From CAZHDI01 sp964531285 (GTDB lineage: Bacteria; Pseudomonadota; Alphaproteobacteria; JAJFIK01), in assembly GCA_964531285.1 (NCBI GenBank), contig CAZHDI010000036.1, positions 1 to 30,545 of the forward strand: a stretch of 30,545 bases of DNA, written 5' to 3'. A program made the translations under genes and the position numbers. Below the pieces are notes generated by a model. It was not told where the DNA came from, did not search any database, and was given only the letters and a program-made list of their open reading frames with translations. This document shows, piece after piece, positions 16,185 through 23,378 of the stretch (position 1 is the stretch's first letter; each line of letters begins with the position of its first letter).

Positions 16185-16633
16185 GGATCTTGAGTGGGCA
16201 CCGGGCGACACGCTGTCAAGCGGCGGATGCGGGGTCAGGAAGGGATGGGCTTGTGGATAAGTCTCATTTGGGCGAACCCCGCATCAACCCTCGCGTCTGT
16301 AACAAATACGCCATACTATCCACCGGATCTGTGGATAACCCTGTGGCTAAGGCTGTGGGCTGTGTCGCCAATGTCACGGAAACCACGGCTCTGAGCACTT
16401 TGCCTGTTTTTTAGACACCCGATTTCCTTGCTATAAGCATCTGATTTTCCTCGGAAAATAGTCCCATCGACGGGGCGTGCCGATCGGCGCCGGCGGCTTG
16501 GCATCGGGCCAGCCAGGTTACCCACCGGTCGGCCCGGTGCCGTCATCCGGCCGTCATAGATGTAGTCGCTCAGCGGATTTCGGCCACCGACATATGGGGG
16601 GCGAGCCCTCTGCATGGTCCCGCCCCTGCCGGG
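16185..16633. other. 449-base non-coding stretch upstream of uvrC and downstream of folB
   Basis: No convincing gene is present; a possible reading of 99 codons on the minus strand at 16316-16615 has no ribosome-binding site and no recognisable content. The stretch holds a cluster of DnaA boxes at 16252-16350 and a visibly AT-richer segment at about 16395-16465 that contrasts with the high-GC surroundings. Within it is a perfect 7-bp inverted repeat, ATTTTCC/GGAAAAT, separated by two bases (16444-16459). I see no GANTC (CcrM) site in it. The uvrC promoter must lie here unless transcription reads through from folB. Confidence 0.6.
16252..16350. promoter_or_regulatory. DnaA-box cluster
   Basis: Two perfect DnaA boxes, read on the plus strand as TGTGGATAA (reverse complement TTATCCACA), lie at 16252-16260 and 16330-16338. 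A one-mismatch copy, TGTGGCTAA, is at 16342-16350. A two-mismatch copy in the opposite orientation, CTATCCACC, is at 16316-16324. The 16316-16324 and 16330-16338 copies form a 7-bp inverted repeat (TATCCAC/GTGGATA). Established knowledge: such clusters bind the initiator DnaA at origins or at DnaA-regulated promoters. Which applies here cannot be decided from the sequence; no hemE, dnaA, parA or gidA gene is adjacent. Confidence 0.6.
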
Positions 16634-17065
16634 TCAGACCCGCGATTTGTGACGCTCGATCTCGATGCCGACGCTGGCGGCCCGCGGAATGATGTTGAGC
16701 TTTTCCACACGCACCCGGATGCCCAGCACCCGGGCGTCAGCCAGACAATCGGCGGCAATGCGTTCGGCAAGGGTCTCGATCAACTTCACATGGCCGGCGG
16801 CGAGCACGCTGTCGATCCGGGCGACGATATCGGCATAGTTCACCACATCGGCCAGATCGTCCTGATGGTTCGGCCCGGGATCCTCGACCGCCAGATCCAC
16901 ATTGATGCGGATCGGCTGGCGCTCGTGATGTTCATGGCGATAGACGCCCACCAGGGCATCCACGCAGAAATCGCGGATGAACACGTGGCGCACTCCGGCG
17001 CTGGCGCGGGTCAGATCGGCGCGCGGCGGATCGGGCGGCGGGGGCGATGTCGGATCGGCACTCAT
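16634..17065 (-). CDS. folB: Dihydroneopterin aldolase
   Basis: Folate-pathway enzyme converting 7,8-dihydroneopterin to 6-hydroxymethyl-dihydropterin and glycolaldehyde. 143 residues. The core begins VRHVFIRDFCVDALVGVYRH, followed by RQPIRINVDLAVEDPG, VVNYADIVARIDSVLAAGHV, KLIETLAERIAADCLADARV and IRVRVEKLNIIPRAASVGIE. The catalytic lysine lies in RVEKLNIIP and the substrate-binding glutamate in KLIETLAERIA, as in the family. The first 30 residues are Pro/Asp-rich and extra. The ATG at 17065 is chosen; an in-frame extension to 17101 is possible. It is divergent from the pteridine-reductase-like gene across 111 bases, so the two folate-type genes could share a regulatory region. Confidence 0.92.
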   Translation of the reverse strand: MSADPTSPPPPDPPRADLTRASAGVRHVFIRDFCVDALVGVYRHEHHERQPIRINVDLAVEDPGPNHQDDLADVVNYADIVARIDSVLAAGHVKLIETLAERIAADCLADARVLGIRVRVEKLNIIPRAASVGIEIERHKSRV

Positions 17066-17176
17066 AAACGCACTAAAGCCACGGGGGGTGAGACCGATCA
17101 AGACCGTGGCCCTTCTCTCTTAAGCGGTCACGGGCTACAGACGGGCGCAGTGCGGACCACAAGCGGAGGAATTCCC

Positions 17177-17935
17177 ATGACCAAGGCGGCCCTGGTGACC
17201 GGCGGCGCGAAGCGGATCGGCGGCGGGATTTCCCGCGCTTTGGCCGAAGACGGTTTCTTCGTGCATATCCACTACAACAGCTCGTCCGGCGAGGCCGAGG
17301 CGCTGGCCGCCGAGTTGAAAGCGGCGGGGCACGATGCCGCACCGGTCGCCTGCGATCTGAGCGATCTCGATGCCGTGGAGGGGCTGATGGCGCGCGTGCG
17401 CGCGAACGGCCCGGCGCCCAGCGTGCTCGTGAACAGCGCGTCGATCTTCGAGGCCGACGATGCGTCGTCGGTCACCCGGGCCAGCTGGCAGCGCCATCTG
17501 GACGTGAATCTGAGCGCGCCCATGCTGATGATCCGGGATTTCGCCGATGGCTTGCCGGCGGACGAGACCGGCGTCGTGGTCAATTTCCTGGACTACAAGC
17601 TGGCCAATCTGAACCCGGATTTTCTGTCCTACACCATTTCCAAATATGCCCTCAAAGGCGTGACCGAGATGCTGGCCATGGCGCTCGCGCCCCGGGTGCG
17701 CGTGTGCGGTCTGGCGCCGGGGTTGACCCTGCCGAGTCCTTATCAGTCCAAAGAGGATTTCGAGAAGCTCCACAATCGCAACCCGCTCCAGGCCGGGCCG
17801 ACCGTGGCCGATCATGTGCGCGCGATCCGGTTCATGATCGCGACGCCGAGCTATTCGGGGCAGATGATGATGGTGGACGGCGGCCAGCATTTCGATGCTC
17901 TGCCGCGCGATGTGAGCTACATGACGGTGGAGTGA
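17177..17935 (+). CDS. Short-chain dehydrogenase of the pteridine reductase (PTR1/FolM) type
   Basis: 252-residue NADPH-dependent SDR. The cofactor loop reads TGGAKRIG (residues 8-15), that is TGX3RXG, which distinguishes pteridine reductases from classical SDRs with TGX3GXG. The catalytic Tyr152-X3-Lys156 is in SYTISKYAL, and Asp139 lies 13 residues before the tyrosine, the same spacing as the Asp/Tyr pair of Leishmania PTR1. The usual SDR serine position is occupied within VVNFLDYKL. Other segments are ACDLSDLDAVEGL, LVNSASIFEADD and the C-terminal MMMVDGGQHFDAL. Probable substrate: dihydrofolate or a dihydropterin such as dihydromonapterin. The ATG at 17177 has GGAGGA seven bases upstream. 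Divergent from folB, which strengthens the pterin assignment. Convergent with a lipoprotein gene. Confidence 0.85.
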   Translation: MTKAALVTGGAKRIGGGISRALAEDGFFVHIHYNSSSGEAEALAAELKAAGHDAAPVACDLSDLDAVEGLMARVRANGPAPSVLVNSASIFEADDASSVTRASWQRHLDVNLSAPMLMIRDFADGLPADETGVVVNFLDYKLANLNPDFLSYTISKYALKGVTEMLAMALAPRVRVCGLAPGLTLPSPYQSKEDFEKLHNRNPLQAGPTVADHVRAIRFMIATPSYSGQMMMVDGGQHFDALPRDVSYMTVE

Positions 17936-17957
17936 GGCGGGCGTGACCGGCAACACA

Positions 17958-17987
17958 CCGGACGGGCGGGATCGCCCGCCCGTCCGG
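17958..17987. terminator. Perfect 13-bp hairpin between convergent genes
   Basis: Two 13-base arms, CCGGACGGGCGGG and CCCGCCCGTCCGG, pair perfectly around an ATCG tetraloop. It lies 23 bases after the SDR stop and 7 bases after the end of the oppositely oriented lipoprotein gene, an ideal place for a bidirectional terminator. No T-run follows on either strand, so termination may need Rho or the structure may protect 3' ends. Confidence 0.6.
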
Positions 17988-17993
17988 CCATGG

Positions 17994-18617
17994 TCACTCG
18001 GTGCCGTCTGGACCTGCCTGCACCTGGACGGCAAGCTCGATCCGCCCGACCGTGATCGCACTGTCTTGCGGCTGGTCGCCATAGACCTGGGCACGCAAGG
18101 TCAAGGGCAAACGGTACGCCGTTTCGCCGGGTCCGGCCACGTCCGCGGGCGCTGCCGGCGGATCGACATAGCCCGGCTGATAATCCGCCTCGAGCGGCAC
18201 CTCGAAGGCGCCGCCCGGCGTGCCATCCCAGTCATAGATGATCGACCGGCCGTCGAGGTCGGCCACCAGACGGGCCGTGGTGCCGGACGGCAGGCGGGCG
18301 GTCCCGTGTACAGTGGCGTTCACCAGGTCGAGCGCACAGCCGTCCGGAACATGCACATCGACCGCGAGGGCCGCCTCGGTGCCGCTGAGCCGCAGCGTAT
18401 CGAAGCGGAGCGCAAGTGTGCCGCCGTCGCTCTTGTGCCGGATGCCGGTGCCGCCCGGATCGCTGACCGAGCGGAATACGGTCCAGTCGCCGGGCAGGGC
18501 CGAACAGTCGGCCACCCGCCCGCCGTCGCCATCGCCGCATCCCGCCAGCGCCAGGATGCCCGTCAGGAGCGCGGCCGCGCCCGCCAGCCCCAGCGGGCTG
18601 GCCTTGAGATTTGCCAT
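17994..18617 (-). CDS. Predicted lipoprotein of unknown function
   Basis: 207 residues. The N-terminus MANLKASPLGLAG continues into a hydrophobic stretch ending in the lipobox LALAGC (Cys27), followed by GDGDGG, so it should be exported and lipidated. The mature part looks beta-rich, with repeated strand-like segments such as GGTLALRFDTLRLSG, EAALAVDVHVPDGCALDL and ARLVADLDGRSIIYDWDG. There are four cysteines or so, including the lipid-bearing one, so one disulfide is possible. I recognise no named family. It begins 13 bases after the stop of the 130-codon gene upstream, so they form a two-gene unit. The glycine-aspartate run after the cysteine may act as an outer-membrane sorting-neutral linker; that is inference. 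Confidence 0.78.
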   Translation of the reverse strand: MANLKASPLGLAGAAALLTGILALAGCGDGDGGRVADCSALPGDWTVFRSVSDPGGTGIRHKSDGGTLALRFDTLRLSGTEAALAVDVHVPDGCALDLVNATVHGTARLPSGTTARLVADLDGRSIIYDWDGTPGGAFEVPLEADYQPGYVDPPAAPADVAGPGETAYRLPLTLRAQVYGDQPQDSAITVGRIELAVQVQAGPDGTE

Positions 18618-18630
18618 CACGGTCCGGCCC

Positions 18631-19023
18631 TTACAGATTATCGAGCAGATGGTCCTTGATCGTGCCGGACGGGACGACCCCATCCCAGCCTGCCGACGGT
18701 GCGACTGTGAGCGTCAGCGTGCCGTTTTCGAGCACCACCGACCGTTCGTCCGGCATCTGCGCGCGCACCACCTTGACGGTCTTGATGCCATCGGCGAGGG
18801 CCTCCTTGGCGGCCGCGTCGAGCCCGATCTGATTGAGACTGTCCGTGAACTGCTGAAGCACATAGCCATTCAGATTGAGCAGGCCGTCGGCGTCGGTCGA
18901 CCACTCGTCCCAATCGATGTCCACCGTCAGATCCGTGCCGGCAATGCTCTTGAAATTGCTCTGATGGAACGGGATGTCCGATTCCTGGAGATTGTTGATG
19001 ATGCGCTTTTCCTTGAGGCCCAT
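18631..19023 (-). CDS. Uncharacterised 130-residue acidic protein
   Basis: Not assigned to a named family. The protein is soluble-looking, with no signal peptide or membrane segment. It starts MGLKEKRIINNLQESDIPFH and continues SIAGTDLTVDIDWDEWSTDA, a strongly acidic Trp/Asp segment, then helices in YVLQQFTDSLNQIGLDAAAK, ADGIKTVKVVRA, and a beta-like C-terminus NGTLTLTVAPSAGWDGVVPS. Coding is well supported: an AAAGGAGAG ribosome-binding site precedes the ATG, a plausible promoter lies upstream, and the codon composition matches neighbours. It pairs with the lipoprotein gene 13 bases downstream, so a cytoplasmic partner and a lipoprotein are likely made together. Confidence 0.75.
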   Translation of the reverse strand: MGLKEKRIINNLQESDIPFHQSNFKSIAGTDLTVDIDWDEWSTDADGLLNLNGYVLQQFTDSLNQIGLDAAAKEALADGIKTVKVVRAQMPDERSVVLENGTLTLTVAPSAGWDGVVPSGTIKDHLLDNL

Positions 19024-19106
19024 GGCTCGTCTCTCCTTTGCGGCGGCGGCGCCTTTGAAACCGTTCAGCGGGCCGGGCTTGAAGGGCGTCCGGCCTTGCC
19101 GGCGCA

Positions 19107-19136
19107 GTTATAGCGTGTTCCAGGGCTGAATGACAG
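19107..19136 (-). promoter_or_regulatory. Candidate sigma-70 promoter for the 130-residue gene and the lipoprotein
   Basis: On the minus strand CTGTCA (19136-19131) and TATAAC (19112-19107) are separated by 18 bases. This lies just after the queD-like stop codon and about 85 bases before the downstream start. The -35 element has two mismatches to TTGACA and the -10 has one to TATAAT. Pattern only; a short promoter match occurs by chance. Confidence 0.35.
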
Positions 19137-19139
19137 AGC

Positions 19140-19523
19140 CTAGCGCGTGTCCGTCTCAAGCCGAAACACCGCGCTTTGCCCGCAGGTGGGGCGGCGGACC
19201 TCGACGGCCGACAGGGCCGGGAAGCGCGATGCGAGGCGCTCGGCGATCCACATGGCGAGGCGCTCCAGGGTCGGCGCGCCCAGGCCGGGCACCTCGTTGA
19301 GGAGCCGGTGATCGAGATCCGCGCGGACCTCCGCCAGGGCCGCCTCGACCTCGGCGAAATCGGCGATCCAGCCGGTCTCGGGATCGGGTTTGCCGGTGAG
19401 GGTCACCTCGGCTTCGAAACTATGCCCGTGATACCGGCGATAGGCGTGCTCTTCGGGCATATGGGCCATGAAATGGGCCGCCTCGAAGGTGAAGGTCTTT
19501 TTGATGTCGATGGTACCGGTCAT
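19140..19523 (-). CDS. QueD-like 6-pyruvoyl-tetrahydropterin synthase-family protein lacking the catalytic cysteine
   Basis: 127-residue T-fold protein closely resembling QueD (6-carboxy-5,6,7,8-tetrahydropterin synthase of queuosine synthesis) in length and layout. Zinc ligands His17 (FEAAHFMAH), His32 and His34 (YHGHSFEAEV) are present, as are DPETGWIADFAEVEAAL and the Asp71-His72 pair in DLDHRLLNEVPGL. However, the position of the catalytic Cys27 of E. coli QueD (in C-X3-HGH) is Tyr28 here, and the glutamate that anchors the pterin near the C-terminus is replaced in RRPTCGQSAVF, where a new Cys114 appears. The protein may therefore do a different pterin reaction or use Cys114. It lies near folB and the PTR1-like gene. 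The ATG at 19523 fits the family start. Confidence 0.82.
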   Translation of the reverse strand: MTGTIDIKKTFTFEAAHFMAHMPEEHAYRRYHGHSFEAEVTLTGKPDPETGWIADFAEVEAALAEVRADLDHRLLNEVPGLGAPTLERLAMWIAERLASRFPALSAVEVRRPTCGQSAVFRLETDTR

Positions 19524-19587
19524 GGGTCTGCGCTTCGTACTCGTGCCACGTATGAGGGTCCCTGGACGGCTCCCGGACAGCCCGGCC

Positions 19588-20574
19588 TCAGGCCGCCATG
19601 GTGTCGAACAGCACCACGAGGAACACGCCGTACGCCACCAGGAAGATCAGGCCCCAAATCCGGCTGATCGTCCAATGCCGGAAGGCGAACGGCACAATCA
19701 CCAGTGCGCAGGCGAGCATGACCCACAAATCCATGGCGGCGAACCGGGCCTCGACCGCGATCGGTTCCTGCGCGACCATGGCCGAAAGCCCCAGGATGCC
19801 CAGAATATTGAACAGGTTGGAGCCCAATACATTACCCAGCGCGACCCCGCAATGGCGATTGAACGCCGCGATCACGGTGGTGGCGAGTTCGGGGAGCGAG
19901 GTGCCGAAGGCGATCAGGGACAAGCCGATGACGGTGGGCGAGATGCCGGCGATTTCGGCCAGCGACCGGGCGCCCTCGACAATGAGATGAGAGCCGAGCG
20001 GCAGACCGACAATGGCGATCAGGATGAAGGCGGCGATCCGCGGGGCGGTTTTGGGCAGGCCCTGCATCCCCTCCAGTTCGGCGATTTCCTCGGCCAGAAT
20101 GCCGTCATCCTGGCCGCTGCGGACCTTGTAGGCGGCGTAGCACAGGAACGCGATCATCAGCACAAAGAGCAGCCAGCCTTCGCCCCGCGTGATCGCCATG
20201 CCGGCATTGAGGCACATCCAGATCATCAAGAGGCTGGCGCCGACCATCAGCACGGTGGTCCGCCGGATGGTCGGCTGATCGCACACGGTCGGGTAGATCA
20301 GCGCCGGGATACCCAGCACCACAAGGATATTGGCGATGTTTGAGCCGACCACATTGCCCAGCGCGATGCCCGCGGTTTCGGGGCCGCGCAGGGCCGCATC
20401 GACGCCGATCACGAGTTCGGGGGCCGAGGTGCCGAAGGCGACGATGGTCAGGCCGATCAGCATTGGCGGCATCTGGCTGCGCTCAGCAAACGCGACGGAT
20501 CCGCGCACGAGCAGGTCGCCGCTGAACAGCAGGATGGCCAGACCCCCGATGACGAACACCAGATCCGCGATCAT
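19588..20574 (-). CDS. YrbG-type calcium/sodium (cation) antiporter
   Basis: 328-residue member of the CaCA superfamily, an inner-membrane exchanger of Ca2+ against Na+ or H+. It has about ten hydrophobic segments in two inverted halves, each with the alpha-repeat: LTIVAFGTSAPELVIGVDAA with GNVVGSNIANILVVLG in the first half and LSLIAFGTSLPELATTVIAA with GNVLGSNLFNILGILG in the second. The cytoplasmic loop around SGQDDGILAEEIAELEG is acidic and separates the halves. Length is normal. ATG at 20574. It is upstream of the queD-like gene on the same strand, with 64 bases between, and divergent from the Kef-type antiporter, which puts two cation exchangers back to back. Confidence 0.94.
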   Translation of the reverse strand: MIADLVFVIGGLAILLFSGDLLVRGSVAFAERSQMPPMLIGLTIVAFGTSAPELVIGVDAALRGPETAGIALGNVVGSNIANILVVLGIPALIYPTVCDQPTIRRTTVLMVGASLLMIWMCLNAGMAITRGEGWLLFVLMIAFLCYAAYKVRSGQDDGILAEEIAELEGMQGLPKTAPRIAAFILIAIVGLPLGSHLIVEGARSLAEIAGISPTVIGLSLIAFGTSLPELATTVIAAFNRHCGVALGNVLGSNLFNILGILGLSAMVAQEPIAVEARFAAMDLWVMLACALVIVPFAFRHWTISRIWGLIFLVAYGVFLVVLFDTMAA

Positions 20575-20875
20575 GTCTGGTCCCTGCGCTCCATCGCCAA
20601 GATCGGTGTCCTTTCATGCGCTTGAGGCCCAGGGTGCAGCGGTCCGCGCGGCTCAGGGCGATCCCGGTAGCATACCCGGTCACGGCGCGACGGGTAACGG
20701 CTTGGGCATCCCTGTGATATAGGCAAAAGACAAGGGATTAAAACATCCTCGACCGGTCAGGCGGAGGATGGTGCTCTTGCGGAGTGGGGCATTGCGCGTC
20801 CGGCGGGATGGGGACCGGTATCTCCCGGTCAGGCGTGCGCGGCCCGGCGGCTGGCCGGCAACAGGGGAGGCGCGC
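20575..20875. other. 301-base region between the divergent cation antiporter genes
   Basis: No gene is convincing here; short readings on either strand lack protein-like content. The middle (about 20719-20750) is AT-richer than its surroundings (GATATAGGCAAAAG, then GGGATTAAAAC) and is the likely promoter zone for one or both genes, but I cannot fix a -35/-10 pair. A ribosome-binding site GGGGAGG at 20864-20870 belongs to the Kef-type gene. Confidence 0.5.
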
Positions 20876-22663
20876 GTGGCAGGGGTCCACGGCAGCGAGG
20901 GCATTCCGTATCTCAACGAGGTGGCGATCTTCCTCGTTTCCTCGGTGGTGATCGTCCCGATCTGCCAGCGGCTGAAGATCAGCCCCATTCTCGGTTTCCT
21001 GCTGGTCGGTATCGCCGTCGGTCCGTCCGGGCTGGCGCTCGCGTCCAATGTCGAGGGGATTCAGGTTCTCGCTGAACTCGGTATCGTCTTCCTCCTCTTC
21101 ACCATCGGACTCGAACTCTCGATCGAGCGCCTGAAGGCCATGCGCCGGCTGGTGTTCGGCCTCGGCGCGTCGCAGGTGTTCGCCTGTACCGCCGCCATCG
21201 GCCTTGTGGCCTATGCCTGGGGCAATTCGATCATGGCCGCGGCGATCATCGGGGTGAGCCTGGCGCTGTCATCGACCGCAATGGTGCTGCAATTGCTGGT
21301 CGAGCGCGGCGCGATCACCCGGCGACACGGCCGGGTCAGTTTCGCGATCCTGCTGTTCCAGGATCTGGCCGTGGTGCCGGTCCTGATCCTGATCACCGTG
21401 TTCGGATCGAGCCAGGACGACGAGATCGCCCGCAATCTGGGGCTTGCGGCGGCCACCGCGGTGCTCGCCATTGCCGGGATCGTCATTTTCGGGCGCTTCG
21501 CGATGCACCGGATCTACCGATTCGTGGCCGCGGCCAACAGTCCAGAAACCTTCCTGGCGGTGACCCTCTTGATGGTGCTGGGCGTCGCCGTGGTGACGGA
21601 AATGGCGGGGCTCTCGATGGCCCTGGGCGCGTTCCTGGTGGGGCTGTTGTTGTCCGAGACCGAATACCGCCACCAGGTCGACAGCGATATCGCACCCTTC
21701 AAGGGGCTCCTGCTCGGTTTGTTCTTCATCTCGGTCGGGATGAGCATCGATTTCAATGTGGTGGACCGGAACGCCGTCTGGATTGCGGCCTCGCTGGGCG
21801 GGCTGATCCTGGTGAAGGCGGTGATAATCGTGCTCCTGGCGCTGGCCTTCCAGCTGCCGCGCGATGTGGCGATCCGGGCCGGTCTGATGCTGGGCGCCGG
21901 CGGGGAGTTCGCCTTTGTGATCCTCAACGCGGCCATGGGCGCGGAGTTGCTGGAAAACTCGGTCGGCCAGTTCATGATCATCGTGGCCAGCCTGTCGATG
22001 CTGGTCACGCCGGGGCTGGCGCTTATCGGCGATCAGTTGGCGCGCCCGTTCATGCCGCGCGGCCAGCGGCTCGGCCCGCCGGGCGCGGACCTTCAGGATC
22101 TGGAAGGCCATGTGATCATCGCCGGCTTCGGGCGGGTCGGCCAGACCGTGGCGGATCTGCTGACCCGCCAGAAGGTCGAATATGTGGCCCTCGATCTCGA
22201 TGCGTCGCGGATCTGGCGGTCGCGCCAGCGGGGCCTGCCGGTCTATTTCGGCGACGCCACACGGCGCGATGTGCTCAGCAAGGTCGGCGCGGATCGGGCG
22301 GCGGCCGTGCTGATCACCCTCGACGATCAGAACGCGGCCAATCTCACGGTTCACGCGCTGCAATCGATCCGGGAAGGCCTGCCGTTGATTGCCCGCGCCG
22401 CGGACGCCGAGCATGCCCGGGCCCTGAAGGCCGTGGGGGCGGATTTCATCGTTCTCGAGACGCTCGAAGCCAGCCTGCAGCTTGCGGGCACGGTCCTGCG
22501 CACCGTTGGCACGCCGCGCGACAAGGCGAGCGCGCTGATCGAAAAGGTGCGGGACGAGCAATATGACGGCATTCCCGACTGGCGCGTGCCTTATGCCGCT
22601 TCCGGGGTCCGTACCGCTCCGGCCGGCGACAAGCCCGGCGACAAAAAGGACGGCGACGGCTGA
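20876..22663 (+). CDS. Kef-type CPA2 monovalent cation:proton antiporter with RCK (TrkA-N) domain
   Basis: 595-residue inner-membrane K+/H+ antiporter of the KefB/KefC/YbaL group. Residues about 10-395 hold some twelve membrane segments, with LVGIAVGPSGLAL, LGIVFLLFTIGLELSIERLK, GVSLALSSTAMVLQLLVERG, LFQDLAVVPVLILI and LSMALGAFLVGLLLSETEYR. The ligand-gated RCK domain starts near residue 410: HVIIAGFGRVGQTVADLL is the nucleotide-binding glycine motif, followed by YFGDATRRDVLSKVGADRAA. A short hydrophilic tail ends in Gly/Asp/Lys repeats. I choose the GTG at 20876 because GGGGAGG sits five bases upstream and because the 36 residues encoded before it (from 20768) are Arg-rich and unlike a membrane protein start. 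KefB/C are gated by glutathione conjugates; whether this one is cannot be seen. Confidence 0.92.
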   Translation: MAGVHGSEGIPYLNEVAIFLVSSVVIVPICQRLKISPILGFLLVGIAVGPSGLALASNVEGIQVLAELGIVFLLFTIGLELSIERLKAMRRLVFGLGASQVFACTAAIGLVAYAWGNSIMAAAIIGVSLALSSTAMVLQLLVERGAITRRHGRVSFAILLFQDLAVVPVLILITVFGSSQDDEIARNLGLAAATAVLAIAGIVIFGRFAMHRIYRFVAAANSPETFLAVTLLMVLGVAVVTEMAGLSMALGAFLVGLLLSETEYRHQVDSDIAPFKGLLLGLFFISVGMSIDFNVVDRNAVWIAASLGGLILVKAVIIVLLALAFQLPRDVAIRAGLMLGAGGEFAFVILNAAMGAELLENSVGQFMIIVASLSMLVTPGLALIGDQLARPFMPRGQRLGPPGADLQDLEGHVIIAGFGRVGQTVADLLTRQKVEYVALDLDASRIWRSRQRGLPVYFGDATRRDVLSKVGADRAAAVLITLDDQNAANLTVHALQSIREGLPLIARAADAEHARALKAVGADFIVLETLEASLQLAGTVLRTVGTPRDKASALIEKVRDEQYDGIPDWRVPYAASGVRTAPAGDKPGDKKDGDG

Positions 22664-22794
22664 CCGCCGGCCCAGATCGGTGGCTGTTGAGTCGGATTTC
22701 GCCGTTCGGTTTCGCCCTTTGTTTATGGCGTCTCCTTAGCGTTCCTGCGAGGGGCGGCCCGTCTGGCCGTCCGCAGACGGAAGGGGTGCCCTCC

Positions 22795-23253
22795 ATGACC
22801 GTTGCCGCGCCTGCGCCCTTGGGCGATCAGCGCCTGACCGGGCGGATCCTGGCCTATTGGAACGGCCTGCGGGCCGGTCGTCCCATGCCTGCCATGGATG
22901 AGATCGACCCGGAGGTGCTGGGCCCGGACTGGGACCACTGCTTCGTGGCGCAGGTCGACCAGGACGACGCGCCCCCCGCCATGATCCATGTGGGCGCCGC
23001 GCTCCAGCGGGCGAGCGGGGTGCTGATCAGCGGCCAAACCGGCTTTGTGCTCGATGTGCTGGATCTCGCCGAGCGCCGGGTCCGGCAAACCTGCCTTCAG
23101 CGCAGCCCGGTTCTGATTCAGGAGCGCCTGCCCGCCGGGCCCGGCTTCGAGTTCCGGGCCCGCGGCATTTTCGTGCCGCTTGGGCGCCGGCGGCGGACGG
23201 CCACCCATGTGCTCGGCAGCGTCAACGGCAAGCGGTGCGCTGTCGCCTCATAG
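22795..23253 (+). CDS. PAS_5-type PAS domain protein
   Basis: 152-residue soluble protein with the layout of the alphaproteobacterial PAS_5 (PF07310) group: an N-terminal helix with RLTGRILAYWNGLRAGRPMP, the acidic segment MDEIDPEVLGPDWDHCFVAQ, HVGAALQRASGVLI, and a C-terminal beta segment FEFRARGIFVPLGRRRRTAT. Members usually contain only this sensor-like domain and act in signalling by unknown partners. The ATG at 22795 follows GGAAGGGG; a longer reading from 22687 is unlikely. A GANTC site (GAGTC, 22689-22693) and a 7-bp hairpin (22759-22780) lie in the leader, so CcrM methylation or leader structure could influence expression; this is inference. Confidence 0.83.
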   Translation: MTVAAPAPLGDQRLTGRILAYWNGLRAGRPMPAMDEIDPEVLGPDWDHCFVAQVDQDDAPPAMIHVGAALQRASGVLISGQTGFVLDVLDLAERRVRQTCLQRSPVLIQERLPAGPGFEFRARGIFVPLGRRRRTATHVLGSVNGKRCAVAS

Positions 23254-23378
23254 GACGGGCGCGAGAGGACAGGCGTAATAGAACAGGGGGAGGGCCCGGA
23301 TTTGCCGCGGCCCCCGACTGGTCTACACTGGCAAGGACCGAGTCACCGCCGCGCATCGCGGCTAGAGGGCCCGCGCCC

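Noticed and set aside
13011..16193. 1060-codon plus-strand open frame
   Set aside because: Entirely antisense to uvrC and the 337-residue gene. UvrC motifs are unambiguous on the minus strand, so the long frame is a GC-rich shadow.
16316..16615. 99-codon minus-strand frame in the DnaA-box region
   Set aside because: No ribosome-binding site, Arg-rich composition, no recognisable motif, and it covers the non-coding DnaA-box and AT-rich segments.
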